From positions 1,421,505 through 1,457,460 of the forward strand of contig MNCI01030304.1 of the NCBI GenBank assembly GCA_015680685.1: a DNA stretch of 35,956 nucleotides. The letters are read 5' to 3'. The notes under the pieces were generated by a model that saw nothing but the letters and a program-made list of their open reading frames with translations, was not told the origin of the DNA and did no database searches. The DNA comes from Gnetum montanum (lineage: Eukaryota > Streptophyta > Gnetopsida > Gnetales > Gnetaceae). Position numbers and translations under genes: made by a program. How positions within the stretch are numbered: position 1 is the stretch's first letter; the number at the start of each line of letters is the position of its first letter. This document shows, one piece after another, positions 19,774-30,900 of the stretch.

Positions 19774-21680
19774 ATGAATCTAGATCAACCTTCCACGTTG
19801 ATGTCTAACACATTTGATACCACAACCTAGCCAAAGCATGTCACATTAAGCCATGGACAATACAATTTTATTTGTGCCAAAATCCAAGCAAGACTACCAG
19901 TGGATTACCTCGATTTAGAGGCAAAACAGGACTACGAATGAGTCCATCGGAACAGATGGGACTATAACCCCTCCTTGTTTGACATAATCCCACTCACGGA
20001 GTCCTACCACCAGTTGTTGTCCCAACTCATCTGTGCAAATAGGCATGATGTAGGGAAAACCTACGAGAAGGCCTCACAGAGGGAGGAAGATGAGTTTGAG
20101 GCCTACTCCAAACACAAGAGCCACCTCCACACCGTCTTCCAACAACCACTCCCTAATATAGCCCCTCCTCAGTTTGGTCCATCCATCCCCTCCAAGATAG
20201 TGACCATGCCAATTCAACCTTCCTCACAAGCAACTAATGCATTTGCCCAGTGCTATGCTCATGCAGGGGCCACCTCCCAGCTCTAAAAAACTTAGGCATC
20301 CTACATCCTGTCTATCTCATTGGTATTTATAGTGTCCATCCAACCCACCCATGTGTGGTCCACTCCACCCATTGCTTAGCCATTACATCAGCAATCGTCT
20401 GCTATGACGTTAAACTGGCAACACCCATCTGCTACGATGTTAAACTGGAAAACTCCACAACTAATAATTCTACCCTATGCTATGCAACCAACCCAAGCCC
20501 AGCCAATGCAACCAACTAGCACATCCCCAAGCTTGGATCGGGCATTCTAGCTAATCCAAAGCTTGACGGAGGAGATCAATCGACTTAAGGCTGCCTTCTC
20601 TAACATCATTAAGGTGGTGGACTTCTACCAAGATGATCCCATAAGTCCTATGGTACCACCTCTAACTCTCCCAACTGGGGCCCAACTACCTCAATTTACC
20701 AAGTACAATGGAGTAGGGGATCCAAATGCACACTTGGTCACATTTCGATCTAAATGCCTACTCCTTCAAGCGTGGCCACATGCCATCATACGTGTCTTCC
20801 CCATGTCACTCACTGGCAAGGCCTTAGACTGGTATCGTGCACTACCCAAGGCCTTAATCTCCTCTTTGGAGGATCTCATAAACTAGTTTGTGACACGCTT
20901 CAGGTACAACCTAAAGCCTGAAGTAACCCTTGACCAGTTGATGCAAGTTAAATAGGGGACTCTAGAGCCCATGCCAAAATTCCTCTAATGTTGGAATGCT
21001 GCATTTAGTGAAATGCATGAACCCATGGTAGAAGCGCATCTATTGGCCATCTTTAAAGGTGCAGTAAATGACTTTATTAAGTCCAAACTATATTATCTAG
21101 CCCCAAAGTCTTTTAGCCAAGCCTTTGCCCAAGCAAAAAGCATAGAGGATGTAGCACAAGCTAGCAATGATCCATCCTATGTCACCTACAGAAACCAACA
21201 CGCTTGCAAGCATGTATCCACAAGCACAAAAACAACCAACTGGGGCCCAACAGCTAAGCAACCCAAAGCCCCAACTAACAAAATCGCCAATTCTGGCACC
21301 AACTCACCTACATTGACAGGGGCTACCCCAAGACCCAACTTTCAGCAAAAGGACCACTCAAAGTATACAGCACTACCGGTGCAACCCTCTGAACTATTAG
21401 AGAAACTCTTGAAAGCTGGGCAAATTCAATACAAACATGTATAGATAATTATCCACCAAAGACATGATAGGTACTGCGAACTACTAAGGAACCCTACTTT
21501 AGTAGTGCAAATGAGCCCCCAGTGCTGCAACACTGTAAGCTGGACCAATACTACCATTACCATCAATTGGCTGGTCATAGTATAGACAATTGTCATGCTT
21601 TGCAGGATGACTTGTAGAGAATGATAGAACATGGCCAACTGGTGATTAACATAGTGAGTCAATCCAACACAGATGATGCC
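19774..21680 (+). pseudogene. gag: Element C gag
   Basis: ATG 19774 (MNLDQPSTLM) starts a frame that runs, with stops, to 21444. The gag core is clear at 20563-21180: FTKYNGVGDPNAHLVTF, LTGKALDWYRALP, FVTRFRYN and, near the end, FSQAFAQAKSIEDV. After a frame change, HYHQLAGHSIDNCHAL (about 21556-21605) matches the Cys-His box ending plant Tat/Ogre gag proteins, with the first Cys apparently replaced by Tyr. Stops occur at 19828, 19939, 20884, 20953 and 20986. A Pro/Gln-rich stretch at 20140-20520 includes two copies of the element's own minisatellite unit. Confidence 0.82.
20396..20448. repeat. Two copies of the C minisatellite unit within gag
   Basis: TCTGCTATGACGTTAAACTGG and TCTGCTACGATGTTAAACTGG lie 30 bp apart. 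They match the units of the 3' array at 23600-23825. Confidence 0.75.
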
Positions 21681-23232
21681 TCCTATGTCATAAATTCCAT
21701 TAGCATAGGTGGTAAGTCTAAACCTACACAACAACCTTTTGTGATCCATGTGCCTCCCAACAAGGCAAGGATTCCCTCAGCCTCCACAAACAAGAGGCCT
21801 TCCTTTGTTATCAAAGTGCCACCTTGAGTACCCATAGCACCCATTGTGGTCAAAGCTCCACAACAATCGTCCACTAAGATGTTAAATTGGCATGATGCAA
21901 CAACAACCGCTAAGAAACCTTTTGTTATCAAGGAGCCACAACAAGTTGACCACATAACAACTCCGCCTTAGTCACCATTTGTCATAAGGGTGCCACAACG
22001 TGATGGCCCCTCACCTACTTGAAACCCAACAATGGGCAACATCTTGATCCCTCCTCCTTTAAGGGTTGACTCCACTAGCAACCTGGGCAGACCCACCAAA
22101 TGGCAATGCAAGAGGAAAAACGAGCACTCACAACTCCCATGGCCAAAGCAAAGACCACAACTAGCAAACAAAAACTGAACACTGGGGCCCCTACCCCCAA
22201 GTAGGCCAAGCAAACCAAGCTTAAGTCCCCTTTGTGATAGATCTGTCTCTCAAGCCACATGGAGGAAGTCAAAGCCAACACAACGGATAATGACAAGGAC
22301 TTTGCAGTTGCACTAACCTAGGTGAAATAAATGCTTAAACAAAAGAACACAACATTGAGCTTGTACGACCTGGTCATGACCTCATCTGCTCACTACCAAG
22401 CATTGGCCCAGATCTTGGCCTCTATTCCTATTATGGAGGATATCCCTGCAAATGAGGCATCCATCCATGAAACAATGTTGCCCCCTACACCACAAGAATT
22501 GGGTTCAACATCTCTAGTGTTTTGCAATAATGCAGTCAAAGTTAACCCCGAACGAGGGGAGGTTACTATAGCTCCACTATCCATTAGCATTTGTGTTGGA
22601 CAATGTACCATCCGTAGGATACATGTTGATGATGGTGCAACAACAAATGTAGTATTGTACTCCATCATTGACAAGCTAGGCCTAGCAGATGAAATCAAGC
22701 CAACCAAAACCACGTGTCTAAAATCCTTCAACAGATCACACCTCACAATCAGGGGTACCATCAACTTAGCCTTTGTGGCAGGAGAGTAATTCCCCACTAG
22801 CGCAGATTTCACTGTCATAGAGGAGATGCCAAGTTTCAACATGATTCTAGGCAGGCCTTAGCTAGCCCAACTAAGGGACATCTCCTCTCCCATCCACCAA
22901 GAAATCCACCTTCCATACAAAGGTGGTCAAGTTGTCATCCATGGTGATAATGCTTCCTCTTCGACTATCCACGACATAGACATGGCACAAGTTTTTTAAG
23001 AAGAGTTTCTTGGTGGTACACCTATAACAACTAATGCAGCACCTAATGTTGACACACTCAAATGAGTGGTTGAAGCCAACAGCCTCCCAGAGGATCCTAA
23101 GCCTTGCACACTCCCTAATCCATGCCCGGTTAGGAAGCAACTACATGACCAAGACTTTCCCTTGGCCAAAAATGTGCTAGATGCTTGCCTACCCTTTGCC
23201 TCCACTTGCCATGCATTTTTGACTTTCATTTA
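21681..23232 (+). pseudogene. pro: Element C linker and aspartic protease
   Basis: After a basic, Pro/Lys-rich linker (VIHVPPNKARIPSAS and similar repeats, 21740-22200) the protease reads IHVDDGATTNVVLYSIIDKL (active-site Asp about 22630), then NMILGRP (about 22840-22860). The open piece is 22331-22789, with stops at 22787 and 22859 and further pieces to about 23230. DSGA is the usual active site; here Asp-Asp-Gly-Ala replaces it, as Asp-Asn-Gly or Asp-Asp-Gly does in some Tat-type elements. No RT motif follows in any frame. The frame differs from that of gag, so at least two frame changes separate them. Confidence 0.75.
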
Positions 23233-23599
23233 CATCACACTAGCCTACACATTTACATTTTGCCTACTTACTTAGATCATGCATTTCATTTTGTTCACAT
23301 ATTTGTTTTACTTTGTTTATGCATCCATCCATTTAGGTTACGCATTACATCTGAAAACATAAAAACTATAAAACATAAAACTACAAAAATGCATGGCTCG
23401 AAAAGGCATTAAACTAGCCTACGGCCCAGAACAGCTTAAAACTATCACTTTTTGCATTGCTTTCCTTTCATTCATACATTTTAACTTTGTTTACAGCAGA
23501 TGTTGCTTGATGTTATTTTTTTAGTTGATTTTTGTAGGATTTTGCAGACACACAACATGACTACACATGTAGCATCACACCTTGTATAAGCAAGGTAAG

Positions 23600-23825
23600 C
23601 ACTAGTCCACTATGATTATAAACTAGCACAGACAGTCCTCTATGACTATAAACTGGCATAGCTCATCCTTGGGTCATGAAGTTAAATTGACATAACATCC
23701 ACTGTCTGCTACGACATTAAACTAACATCCAACAGTCTGCTAGGACTATAAACCAGCATATCACGGTCTGCAAGGACCTTAAACTGTGTTCACAGTCTGC
23801 TAGGATTTTAAATTGGCATGTAGCT
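23600..23825. repeat. Degenerate minisatellite of element C, about 30-38 bp units
   Basis: Seven or so units share the pattern CAGTCTGCTAGGAC-TATAAACTGGCAT, with variable spacing (for example GTCTGCTACGACATTAAACT, GTCTGCTAGGACTATAAACC, GTCTGCAAGGACCTTAAACT). Unit length varies, so the array is old. Confidence 0.8.
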
Positions 23826-24856
23826 GATCTAATCCAAACACTTGCCATTGCCCTGGGAGCACTCACAGCATCATTGCCTCCCACCATTCTAGTGATTCTT
23901 TTGGAGCACTTGCCATTAGTGAGGAATTCAGAACACTTGCAGCATCTTCACATCTAGCATTTACACTTGCATTTCATCCTTTGCAGTTTTCTTGTCCTCT
24001 TTGAGTTATGTTTGCAGGAAAAAGCCTTGGAGATGGTCGTGCAAAGGTGCATTTCATCACAGCAGCAAGTTATCACATTGCTTTGATGTGCATAATTGGA
24101 CTAGTTGAGCCACTCAAGAGTGCACATCCCCCTCATCCCTGTTACAACCTATGCACATCCATTCATTCATCCCAATATCCTTTCATACTCCCCATACTCA
24201 TGATTTCACACTCCTCTGATGCATATGCACTATGACACACATGGCATTCCCTTCACATCAACTATGGAACCCATGGTTGATGTAACATAATTCATCCTAT
24301 GGGATGCCTCTGTTGCATGGTGAAGGCCTAAGCAGATGTAACATGAATCATCCCTAGGAGGAAACATCTATCCTATAGATGCAATGTGATGTGTCAAAAC
24401 AAAGCCCATCTTCTCGATGGGCAACCTGTAGCTAACATTCAACAATAAGCTGAACCCAAAGAAAGTTCACCCCACCACAAAAAAAAAAAAATCAACAATG
24501 CTGCAGCTTTGCAATTGGCCCATCCTTGGATCAACTTTGACCCTCCCATGAGTACTCTGATGAAAGGTCAACATTTTAGGGGTAATCTACTTCATGCCAT
24601 GGTCACCATCAACCGTGCTAAATTTGCATCTTACATCATGATCCATTGTTTGCATTTTATTCCCACTATTTAAATTTTATCTCCTTAGCATTGCCTATAC
24701 TCCTTCTCCCCTAACATAACCTTATTCCCGTAACACTCTTGAGCATGGTAAGATGACATCTGATTTTGTGTTGACAAATGACATTGGTGACATATCTGTT
24801 CTGGTGTTTTGTAATTCTTTGTCGATGTCTTTTAGGCCACTCCTTTAGACGTCAAC

Positions 24857-24869
24857 AAAGAGGGGCCAT
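24857..24869 (+). other. Polypurine tract of element C
   Basis: AAAGAGGGGCCAT precedes TGAAACACC, the proposed LTR start. The 5' LTR lacks this end, so the boundary cannot be checked within the window. Confidence 0.55.
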
Positions 24870-24913
24870 TGAAACACCAAAAAATTTCAGGTCTTGACAT
24901 CGCAATTGCAAAT

Positions 24914-25048
24914 ATGGCTAAGTGTTACGTGCTGTTACATGCTGCTACTGCGTAGCATAGCACCTTGCTACTACATAACATAGCATAGCATAGCACTTTG
25001 TTATGCTGTGTTACACACTGTTACGTGCTGTTACGCGTTACCATCCAT
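24914..25048. repeat. Short direct and inverted repeats in the C U3
   Basis: GTGTTACGTGCTGTTAC, TAGCATAGCA and GTTACGTGCTGTTACGCG are arranged as direct and mirror-image copies upstream of the TATA box. This can fold into hairpins or serve as repeated factor sites; no function is shown. Confidence 0.6.
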
Positions 25049-25096
25049 CGCATTGCCACATGGCACTTGATTCGCATTTTGGGCTAACCCTAGCTC

Positions 25097-25104
25097 TATA
25101 AATA
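25097..25104 (+). promoter_or_regulatory. TATA box of the C 3' LTR
   Basis: TATAAATA in the context GCTCTATAAATACC, about 45 bp before the purine-rich stretch common to both LTRs. Missing from the truncated 5' LTR. Confidence 0.75.
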
Positions 25105-25764
25105 CCTTTGTGCCCTCTTTTTTAGAGAGAGGGGAGAAAAAAAAAAGGAAGAGGAGGAGGCTTCCATTTTTCTTCGCTAGCAAGGCATTTGGCATTTTGG
25201 CATCTTAGCGCTTAGCTCTATGGGTGAATGAGACCCAGAGCACACCACACCAATAGAGAGGCATAACTACATCGCACGATACACTGTGACTACCAACCCA
25301 GGAGGCACAGTTTATCACAGTGAGCACTAGATTTCATAGCCCAATACCATTGAGGCTGTGACTTGGCTCTTATTGTGCCTATTGTACACTTTGCATACTT
25401 GTACCCTTTTTCGGGGCGGTGCATTTTCTTGTTCAAACTCTCTTTTTGGCTGATTATAGCATTTATTTATTTTTTTAGCATTGCCAATCATTCAATTGTG
25501 TCTACTGTCCTGTTACATGCTTAGCACATTTCTACTGCTATGCACATTGCATTTTCTTTTTATCTTACTGCCAGGTATTCCATTTGGAATCATTGTTTGC
25601 AAAAGGGTTATTGTACACTGGTTAAGTCCCTGTCTAATTGACCAGACCGTTGAGGGCACCTTGAATCCATTTTCTCTAGCACGGCCCTCATGCAGATTTA
25701 GGGTTAGGTTGTGTGCCCAAAGACCTCTTGGTGTTTCCAGCCACCGATGTTTTCTCTTGCTACA

Positions 25765-26540
25765 GAAGGCATAAAGTGCATGAGCCTACTTTGGGGAGGA
25801 CCCACTGGCATTCCTATTTGGTGCATCAATTAACTTCTTTCCCTTAAACATTTCTACAATCACCATTTTTTTTGTTCATTACCACCTTTGGCATCCATTT
25901 TATCGACATTGCTGTTGTCTCTTTTTATCCATCTTTCTTATTCCTTATCTTTTTCCATTCTATCGTTATCGGAGGATCACTCTTAGTCATGGGGGTCCTG
26001 GTCCAATTTTTTCAATTTTCTCCTAACCCCTACACCTTGGGTAGTCACCAATGTTATATCTCTAGAATTGATATTAGCCATATCACAACTCAGCCAATGG
26101 ACCATACACCGAGGCAAGGTATCAACTGCATTGTGATTTATTTATCCTTGCGAATATGAGATGGTGTTGTGTGTGTAGATGGAAATCATACAACAATGGA
26201 CTGGACCTAGAGGAAACACTTAGGATGGACTGGTGCTAGAATAGTTATGCAAGGAACAAGATTGATGGCACGGTTATGGATCGACAACAAAAGGTGCAAT
26301 TTTGGCATCGGTAGCAACACATCTTCTTCTTTTCTCTCTCTTCTCTCTCAGCTGCCAAATAAGGCTGGATGTCAGATGTGTATAGTGTTAACTCTTATGG
26401 TCATGAACACTAATATTGCCATGTATTGTAATGATGATCCATTCACGTGTCACCCCATTCACCATTAGTGTCATTCAAGTCAATAATCCCATACCTTCCC
26501 AGTATTTTGTAAGGAACTTGAAGATGAGTTTTCATTCAGT
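25765..26540 (+). pseudogene. Element B post-pol region, distal part, with env-position reading frame
   Basis: Aligns with D 7405-8195. Two open pieces lie in the same frame: 25872-26159 (HFIDIAVVSFYPSFLFLIFF, strongly hydrophobic, then a polar region) and 26247-26468 (MARLWIDNKRC, NDDPFTCHP). They are separated by a TGA at 26157, a TAG at about 26208 and a few bases. The homologous 60 bp spanning 26119-26178 is open in both A and D. An internal PPT-like CATGGGGGTC lies at 25988. No domain family recognised; possibly the remnant of an env-like protein. Confidence 0.4.
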
Positions 26541-26550
26541 CATGAGGGTA
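26541..26550 (+). other. Polypurine tract of element B
   Basis: CATGAGGGTA, one base off the family pattern CATGGGGGTA, directly before the LTR start TGATGA. Confidence 0.8.
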
Positions 26551-27374
26551 TGATGAACCATGATATCGCGTACATGATATTGCATCCATGATATCGCATT
26601 TGCCACATGATATTGCGTACATGATAACGCGTCTTGCCTCATCTTCTATAAATAAGAGGCATCTTCCCTTGTTCAAGTAAGTTAGAGTTAGACCCTTAGC
26701 CAAACCCTTGCAGTTTTACCATTCCAGAGATAGAATAATTTTTGTGTGCCTGCAATGGGAGTCATAGAGTGAACGGATCTTTATTCGAGCAATTTGTACC
26801 TAAGCACACATTTGTGTACGGTAATAAAGATGAAATTTATGATAAACCTTGCAGCACACAGACTAAGCTAATTAGTAATTAATTATTGTTGAATGTTGAA
26901 TGCTTTCCTAGTTAATTAATCTCTCTCTTAACCTTTGACTCTCTTAGTCAAGTACACTCAGTACAACTGCTTCGAGCATGTGTGTAGTGCTTGGTAACCG
27001 AGTAATGATTAGCGTTTGGTAATCCCAATAGTGTTACACTAGTTCAGGATGTGTACAACAAGTGGGAATAGATACTAGTGTTAGAAAAAATTAGGACTTA
27101 ATTAGTGAATAGTTAATATAAGTTAGTCACTTAGTTCTCTTCACCTTCCCTTATTAGCATAAGACATTAAAAAGACAAAAAGCTATGAAAATCACATATC
27201 TCAAACTTAACCATACAACCATGACAATACAAGTAAGTTTGGGAGGACAACGATTGATTAACCTTGAGTGTTTCATTAAGGCACGTAAGCACTTAATCCT
27301 TGGAGTTCCACCAGATCATGCGTGAAATGCTCGTATTCGTATGGTTGAGTGTAGGGGTACCTCACCACTCATCA
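26551..27374 (+). repeat. 3' LTR of element B
   Basis: 824 bp, TGATGAACC... to ...CTCATCA. It aligns with 14119-14899 over its full length, including long identical runs around 26640-26900. Several GATATC or near-GATATC units lie at 26559-26640 and a TATA box at 26647-26654. Confidence 0.92.
26647..26654 (+). promoter_or_regulatory. TATA box of the B 3' LTR
   Basis: TATAAATA followed by AGAGG, same context as 14168 in the 5' LTR. Confidence 0.75.
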
Positions 27375-27379
27375 ATTGC
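27375..27379. repeat. Right target-site duplication of element B
   Basis: ATTGC, partner of ATCAC at 14114-14118. Immediately beyond it element A resumes. Confidence 0.75.
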
Positions 27380-28855
27380 CATCTGCACACACAACACAAT
27401 CACAAATGAGCAAGGGTAGATAAATCACAATGCAATTGATACCTTGCCTTGATGTAAAGTGCATTGGCTAAGTTGTGGTTATGGAAAATACTAATTTTAG
27501 AGATTTAACATTGGTGACTACCTAAGGTGCAGGGGTTAGGAAAAATTGAAAAATTTGTGCTAAGGGCTCCATGAATAAGAGCGAACCTTCGATAGCGATA
27601 GGATGGAAAAAGATAAGGAATAAGAAAAATAGAGAAAAAGAAACAACACCAATACTAATAAAATGGATGGGGATGAAATAAAAAAATTCTTGATTATAGG
27701 AAACGTTTAAGGAAAAGAAGTTAACAAATGCACCAAAAAAGAATGCCAATGGGTCCTCCCCTAACAGACCCACAAACCAAAGAGTCCGTAGGCTCTAGGA
27801 ATGTCATTTGGAAGTAAGAGTTAAAAACTTACCCATAAGAATTGACCAAGGAAGAACAATGCATCAACCAAGATATAGACTAATGATAAAATTGGCAATG
27901 AGGTGAAAAATGGAAAAGAAAGATGGAGAGGAGAGAATGGAATGGAAACCCAAGAACAAGGTTGTGTAAAGTCCCTTGTGTGTGTTTTATGATTAATGTG
28001 ACCGAGTATAAGTCATTCCAAATCTAGGCTCAATAAACCACATTTAGTGACCTGACATCAACACATTTGACCAACCTATCCTCTTGAAGCAACAAGAATG
28101 CATCTACAGAAAGTCACCACCATTCCAAGAAGAGCGAGATGGAGAATGAGGAAGCAAGAAAGGGCCTTAGTTAGAGCGAAACTTTAGGCATGAGTAACAT
28201 GTCTTTCTAGTACCATCACCAGTGCATGTAGCCTAAGTTCATTATTGTGTCTAGGGAGTGTGCTTTTAATTCTCTCTCTTTCTTGTTTTTTATTTTTTTT
28301 TGCGTGAGAACCACACCATGCAAAGACTTATTTTATGTACTCATCTTCCGAATATTTGATGAATGGTAGAATGGTGGAAAACCCAAGGAAAAAGCATCCA
28401 AGCACTCAAGAGAATAGCCAGCACAACTACATCAAATCCCCTTGAAGTCACACCCTTTTCATCCTTTGAGTCTTTCCTTAGTTTGAGAAATACACAACCA
28501 CCAATTCATTAACAATTTTATTAGAGAAAGGGACTATATAGTTCCAAGCCAAGGGAGACCATAGGATTTTATGGATGCATGAACGATGTGGACTCATTGC
28601 CTGTTTAATCAAAAGAACCATATCTTAATATCAACATCATATTTCAAAGGTAAAACCCAAAAATTAGCAATCAATATGGTATTATTCATGCCACCATCAT
28701 GAACACTTATTGGGTGACGAACAAAATAAAGTAATCACACAAAGAAATGATAAAAACATGAAGAATGGTATATATAAAAAAGAAATATTAAAGAAATGTG
28801 CAAAAAAAAAAACGTGTAAAACAAAAATTTAGAAAGAATTGAGGGCCTTCAATGG
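27380..28855 (-). pseudogene. Element A post-pol region, proximal part
   Basis: Minus strand, aligns with D 6342-7840. The ATG at 28597 aligns with those of D and B (KILWSPLAW). A hydrophobic segment VLAILLSAWMLFPWVF lies near 28390-28440. A longer hydrophobic open piece is at 27773-27522 (FISIGVVSFSLFFLFLIFF). The piece ends by a one-base shift in a T-rich run; B keeps the frame there. The region then runs into the B insertion point. Confidence 0.4.
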
Positions 28856-30140
28856 TTAGCAGAGGTGGCCATCTCCCCCATGACTGAGTTGGAAGGAGGA
28901 GATCCAAAATAATGGGAAAGGTTGCCCACCTATAGAGGTAGCATGTGTTTTGGCTATCCTAAACTCATGGAAAGGTTTTGTTTGCTACATGTTGACTAAC
29001 AGTCTCTTATCTGGGCTCTTAGGTTTATATATGGTCATGGCCCTTGAAGGAAAATTTGCATAGATAATGTAATGTCCGTCCCAGTGTTTGAAATTTGGTA
29101 TGTTGTGACACATGTGTGGGGTTCCAGTAGAGAACCTTATCTCCTGGTTGATACTTAACTTTCCTAATTTTTAGGTCATGATGTTGTTTATTAAATGCCT
29201 TATGCAATTCATTAGATGATAGGGCAGCTAGTCGGTTCTCATCTAGCAAGTTAAGAGTCATCAACCTTTGTTTTTGTGCTAGATCAAGGTCAAGGTTGAG
29301 GTCACATGCTGTGGATAGTGTACGGAGCTCAGTTTGGATAGGGAAAGTAGCCTATAGGGAGTTTCCATGTGGAGCAGTATGCCCAAAGAGCATCATTCAG
29401 TTTAGTGCTCCAATCTCACCTATACTTGCTAATGGTTCTAGTTAGTATCTTAGTAATCTCTTGTTGGTGACCTTAGCTTGACTATTCACGTGTGGGTGGT
29501 ATAGTGTAGTCAATTTATGTTCAACACATAAGTGTTGCATTAACTTTCAAAAAGTTGCACTTGTGAAGTGTGTACCATTTTCTGAAATAAGTGCATGTGG
29601 CACACCAAACTTGTTGATGACTTGTTGTTGAACAAATCGTGCAACTATAGATGATGTGAAATATTTAACGGAAGCTACTTCAGCCCATTTTGTTAAGTAG
29701 TCTACAACAACTATGATGTAAACTTTTTCATTAGATATTGGTGTAATGGGCCCCATGATATCAATTTCCCAAATGTCGAAGGGTTCTAACAGTTGAATCC
29801 ATTATTGTAGACCCTCCATTCTATCAGTCATTCCCCCATCACGTTGATAGTGCTCACAAGATTGGATGAATTGATGGATGTCCCAGAACATGGTAGGCCA
29901 ATAATACCTTGCAAGCAAGATCTTGATGGTTGTTCGTCTCCCAGCATAATGACTCCCACAAGGGCCCTCATGATCATCTTGGAGAACTCTCAGTTGATCT
30001 ATATCGGGAACACACCATCGAACCAAGACATTGGGACATCCGTTGTAAAGTTGTCCATTGATCTCCATAAAGTACTTAGCTCTGTGAAAAAACTGTTGTT
30101 TCTTCTTAAGGTCTAGCTCTTGTGGTGTTTTTTGGGTAAG
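28856..30140 (-). pseudogene. pol: Element A integrase and tail
   Basis: On the minus strand the zinc-binding part is within the open piece 30575-29802 (HEGPCGSHYAG and QSCEHYQRDGG, with Tyr where the second Cys is expected, as in D). The core has EIDIMGPITP with the first catalytic Asp intact. The second catalytic residue is Glu instead of Asp (ENGTHF, codon 29580-29582). The tail is at 29264-29025 and the conserved stop at 28858-28856. Several stops and one tail frameshift separate the pieces. Confidence 0.88.
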
Positions 30141-30900
30141 GAGATAGGTAAGAATGCTACTGTACCAGTTTGTCTCCATGGGTGATTGGTTATTCACTGC
30201 ACCAGTAGAGAGGAATTCATCAGGGAAATGATCAAAAATTGGATACTCATCCTCTTTGCTGTCCCAGTGCAGCCAAGATAAATGATCGGCAACTACATTC
30301 TTGGTGCCTTTGCAATCGATCATCGTTAAATCAAACTCTTGTAAGATTACAAGCCATCGTATAATATAGGGGCTTACCATTGGCTTATTCATGAGGAAGC
30401 AGATTGTGCTATGATATGTGTGTATGAATACTTTGTATCCTAATACATAGTGTCTAAACTTTTCTAGTGTAAACACTACAACCATTAATTCTTTTTTTTG
30501 TAGTAGTGTAGTTAAGTTGTGCACTAGTGATACTTTTACTTGCACAGTGGATGTAATAAGGGAATTTCTAGTCATCTAACTATGTAAGTACGGCTCCTAA
30601 GGCATAGTTGGATGTTTCTACCAGCTTTTGTTTCAGAGTTTGGAAAGCTAGTTCGCATTCCATGGTCCACTCGAAGGGTACGTCATTTTTCATTAGCTCT
30701 ACCAATGGTTTGGCAATCTTTAAAAAGTTCTCTATGAATCTCCTATAGTAGCCAGTGTGTCCAAGGAATGATGAAATGTCTTTGATAGTTTTCAGTTGAT
30801 GGGTAATTCCTTGGATGACTTTGATTTTCTCAAGGTCTACCTCTATCCTTGTACATGAGATTTATGCCCAAGTATTATGCCTTCTTGGACCATCAACTAG
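30141..30900 (-). pseudogene. pol: Element A RNase H
   Basis: Mostly in the open piece 30575-29802: KKELMVVVFTLEKFRHYVLG, then HTYHSTICFL, where D has HIDHSAIRFL, so a catalytic Asp is replaced by Tyr. VVADHLSWL keeps the His that D has lost. The amino-terminal part (30590-30900) is broken by stops. Confidence 0.85.

Larger units (their letters stand above)
23233..24869 (+). other. Element C 3' untranslated region
   Basis: No reading frame with a recognisable domain. Contains the minisatellite (23600-23825), a short A-run at 24478-24491 and, at its end, the PPT. A pol region would occupy this place in an autonomous relative. Confidence 0.7.
18905..25764 (+). mobile_element. Element C: Tat/Ogre-like non-autonomous gag-protease retrotransposon
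   Basis: Two LTRs of one family (18905-19547 truncated, 24870-25764) enclose gag (from 19774), a Cys/His motif and an aspartic protease (to about 23230). Then comes about 1.6 kb of non-coding DNA with a minisatellite, then a PPT. There is no trace of RT, RNase H or integrase. The YxxFH...GHxxxxC-type gag end and a protease with DDGATTN and ILGRP resemble the Tat/Ogre group. Tandem repeats in the 3' untranslated region are also a known habit of that group. It lies inside B and is the youngest element. Confidence 0.85.
24870..25764 (+). repeat. 3' LTR of element C
   Basis: About 895 bp, TGAAACACC... to ...GCTACA. The right end is fixed by the return of B sequence at 25765 and by the match to 19547. 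U3 contains many GTTACGTGCTG/TAGCATAGCA repeats (24914-25048). The TATA box is at 25097 and a purine-rich R/U5 start is shared with the 5' LTR. Confidence 0.82.
14119..27374 (+). mobile_element. Element B: deleted Athila-like retrotransposon, interrupted by element C
   Basis: Order: 5' LTR 14119-14899, PBS 14901-14918, gag-protease from 15044, a junction at about 18345-18371 where RT, RNase H and integrase are missing, polyprotein tail to 18523, post-pol region to 18904 and from 25765, PPT 26541-26550, 3' LTR 26551-27374. It inserted into the post-pol region of A with a 5-bp duplication. C (18905-25764) lies inside it. Without C it is about 6.4 kb. Confidence 0.92.

Noticed and set aside
22393-22842. 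149-residue minus-strand open frame opposite the C protease
   Set aside because: Antisense to the DDGATTN...ILGRP protease, with no domain of its own.
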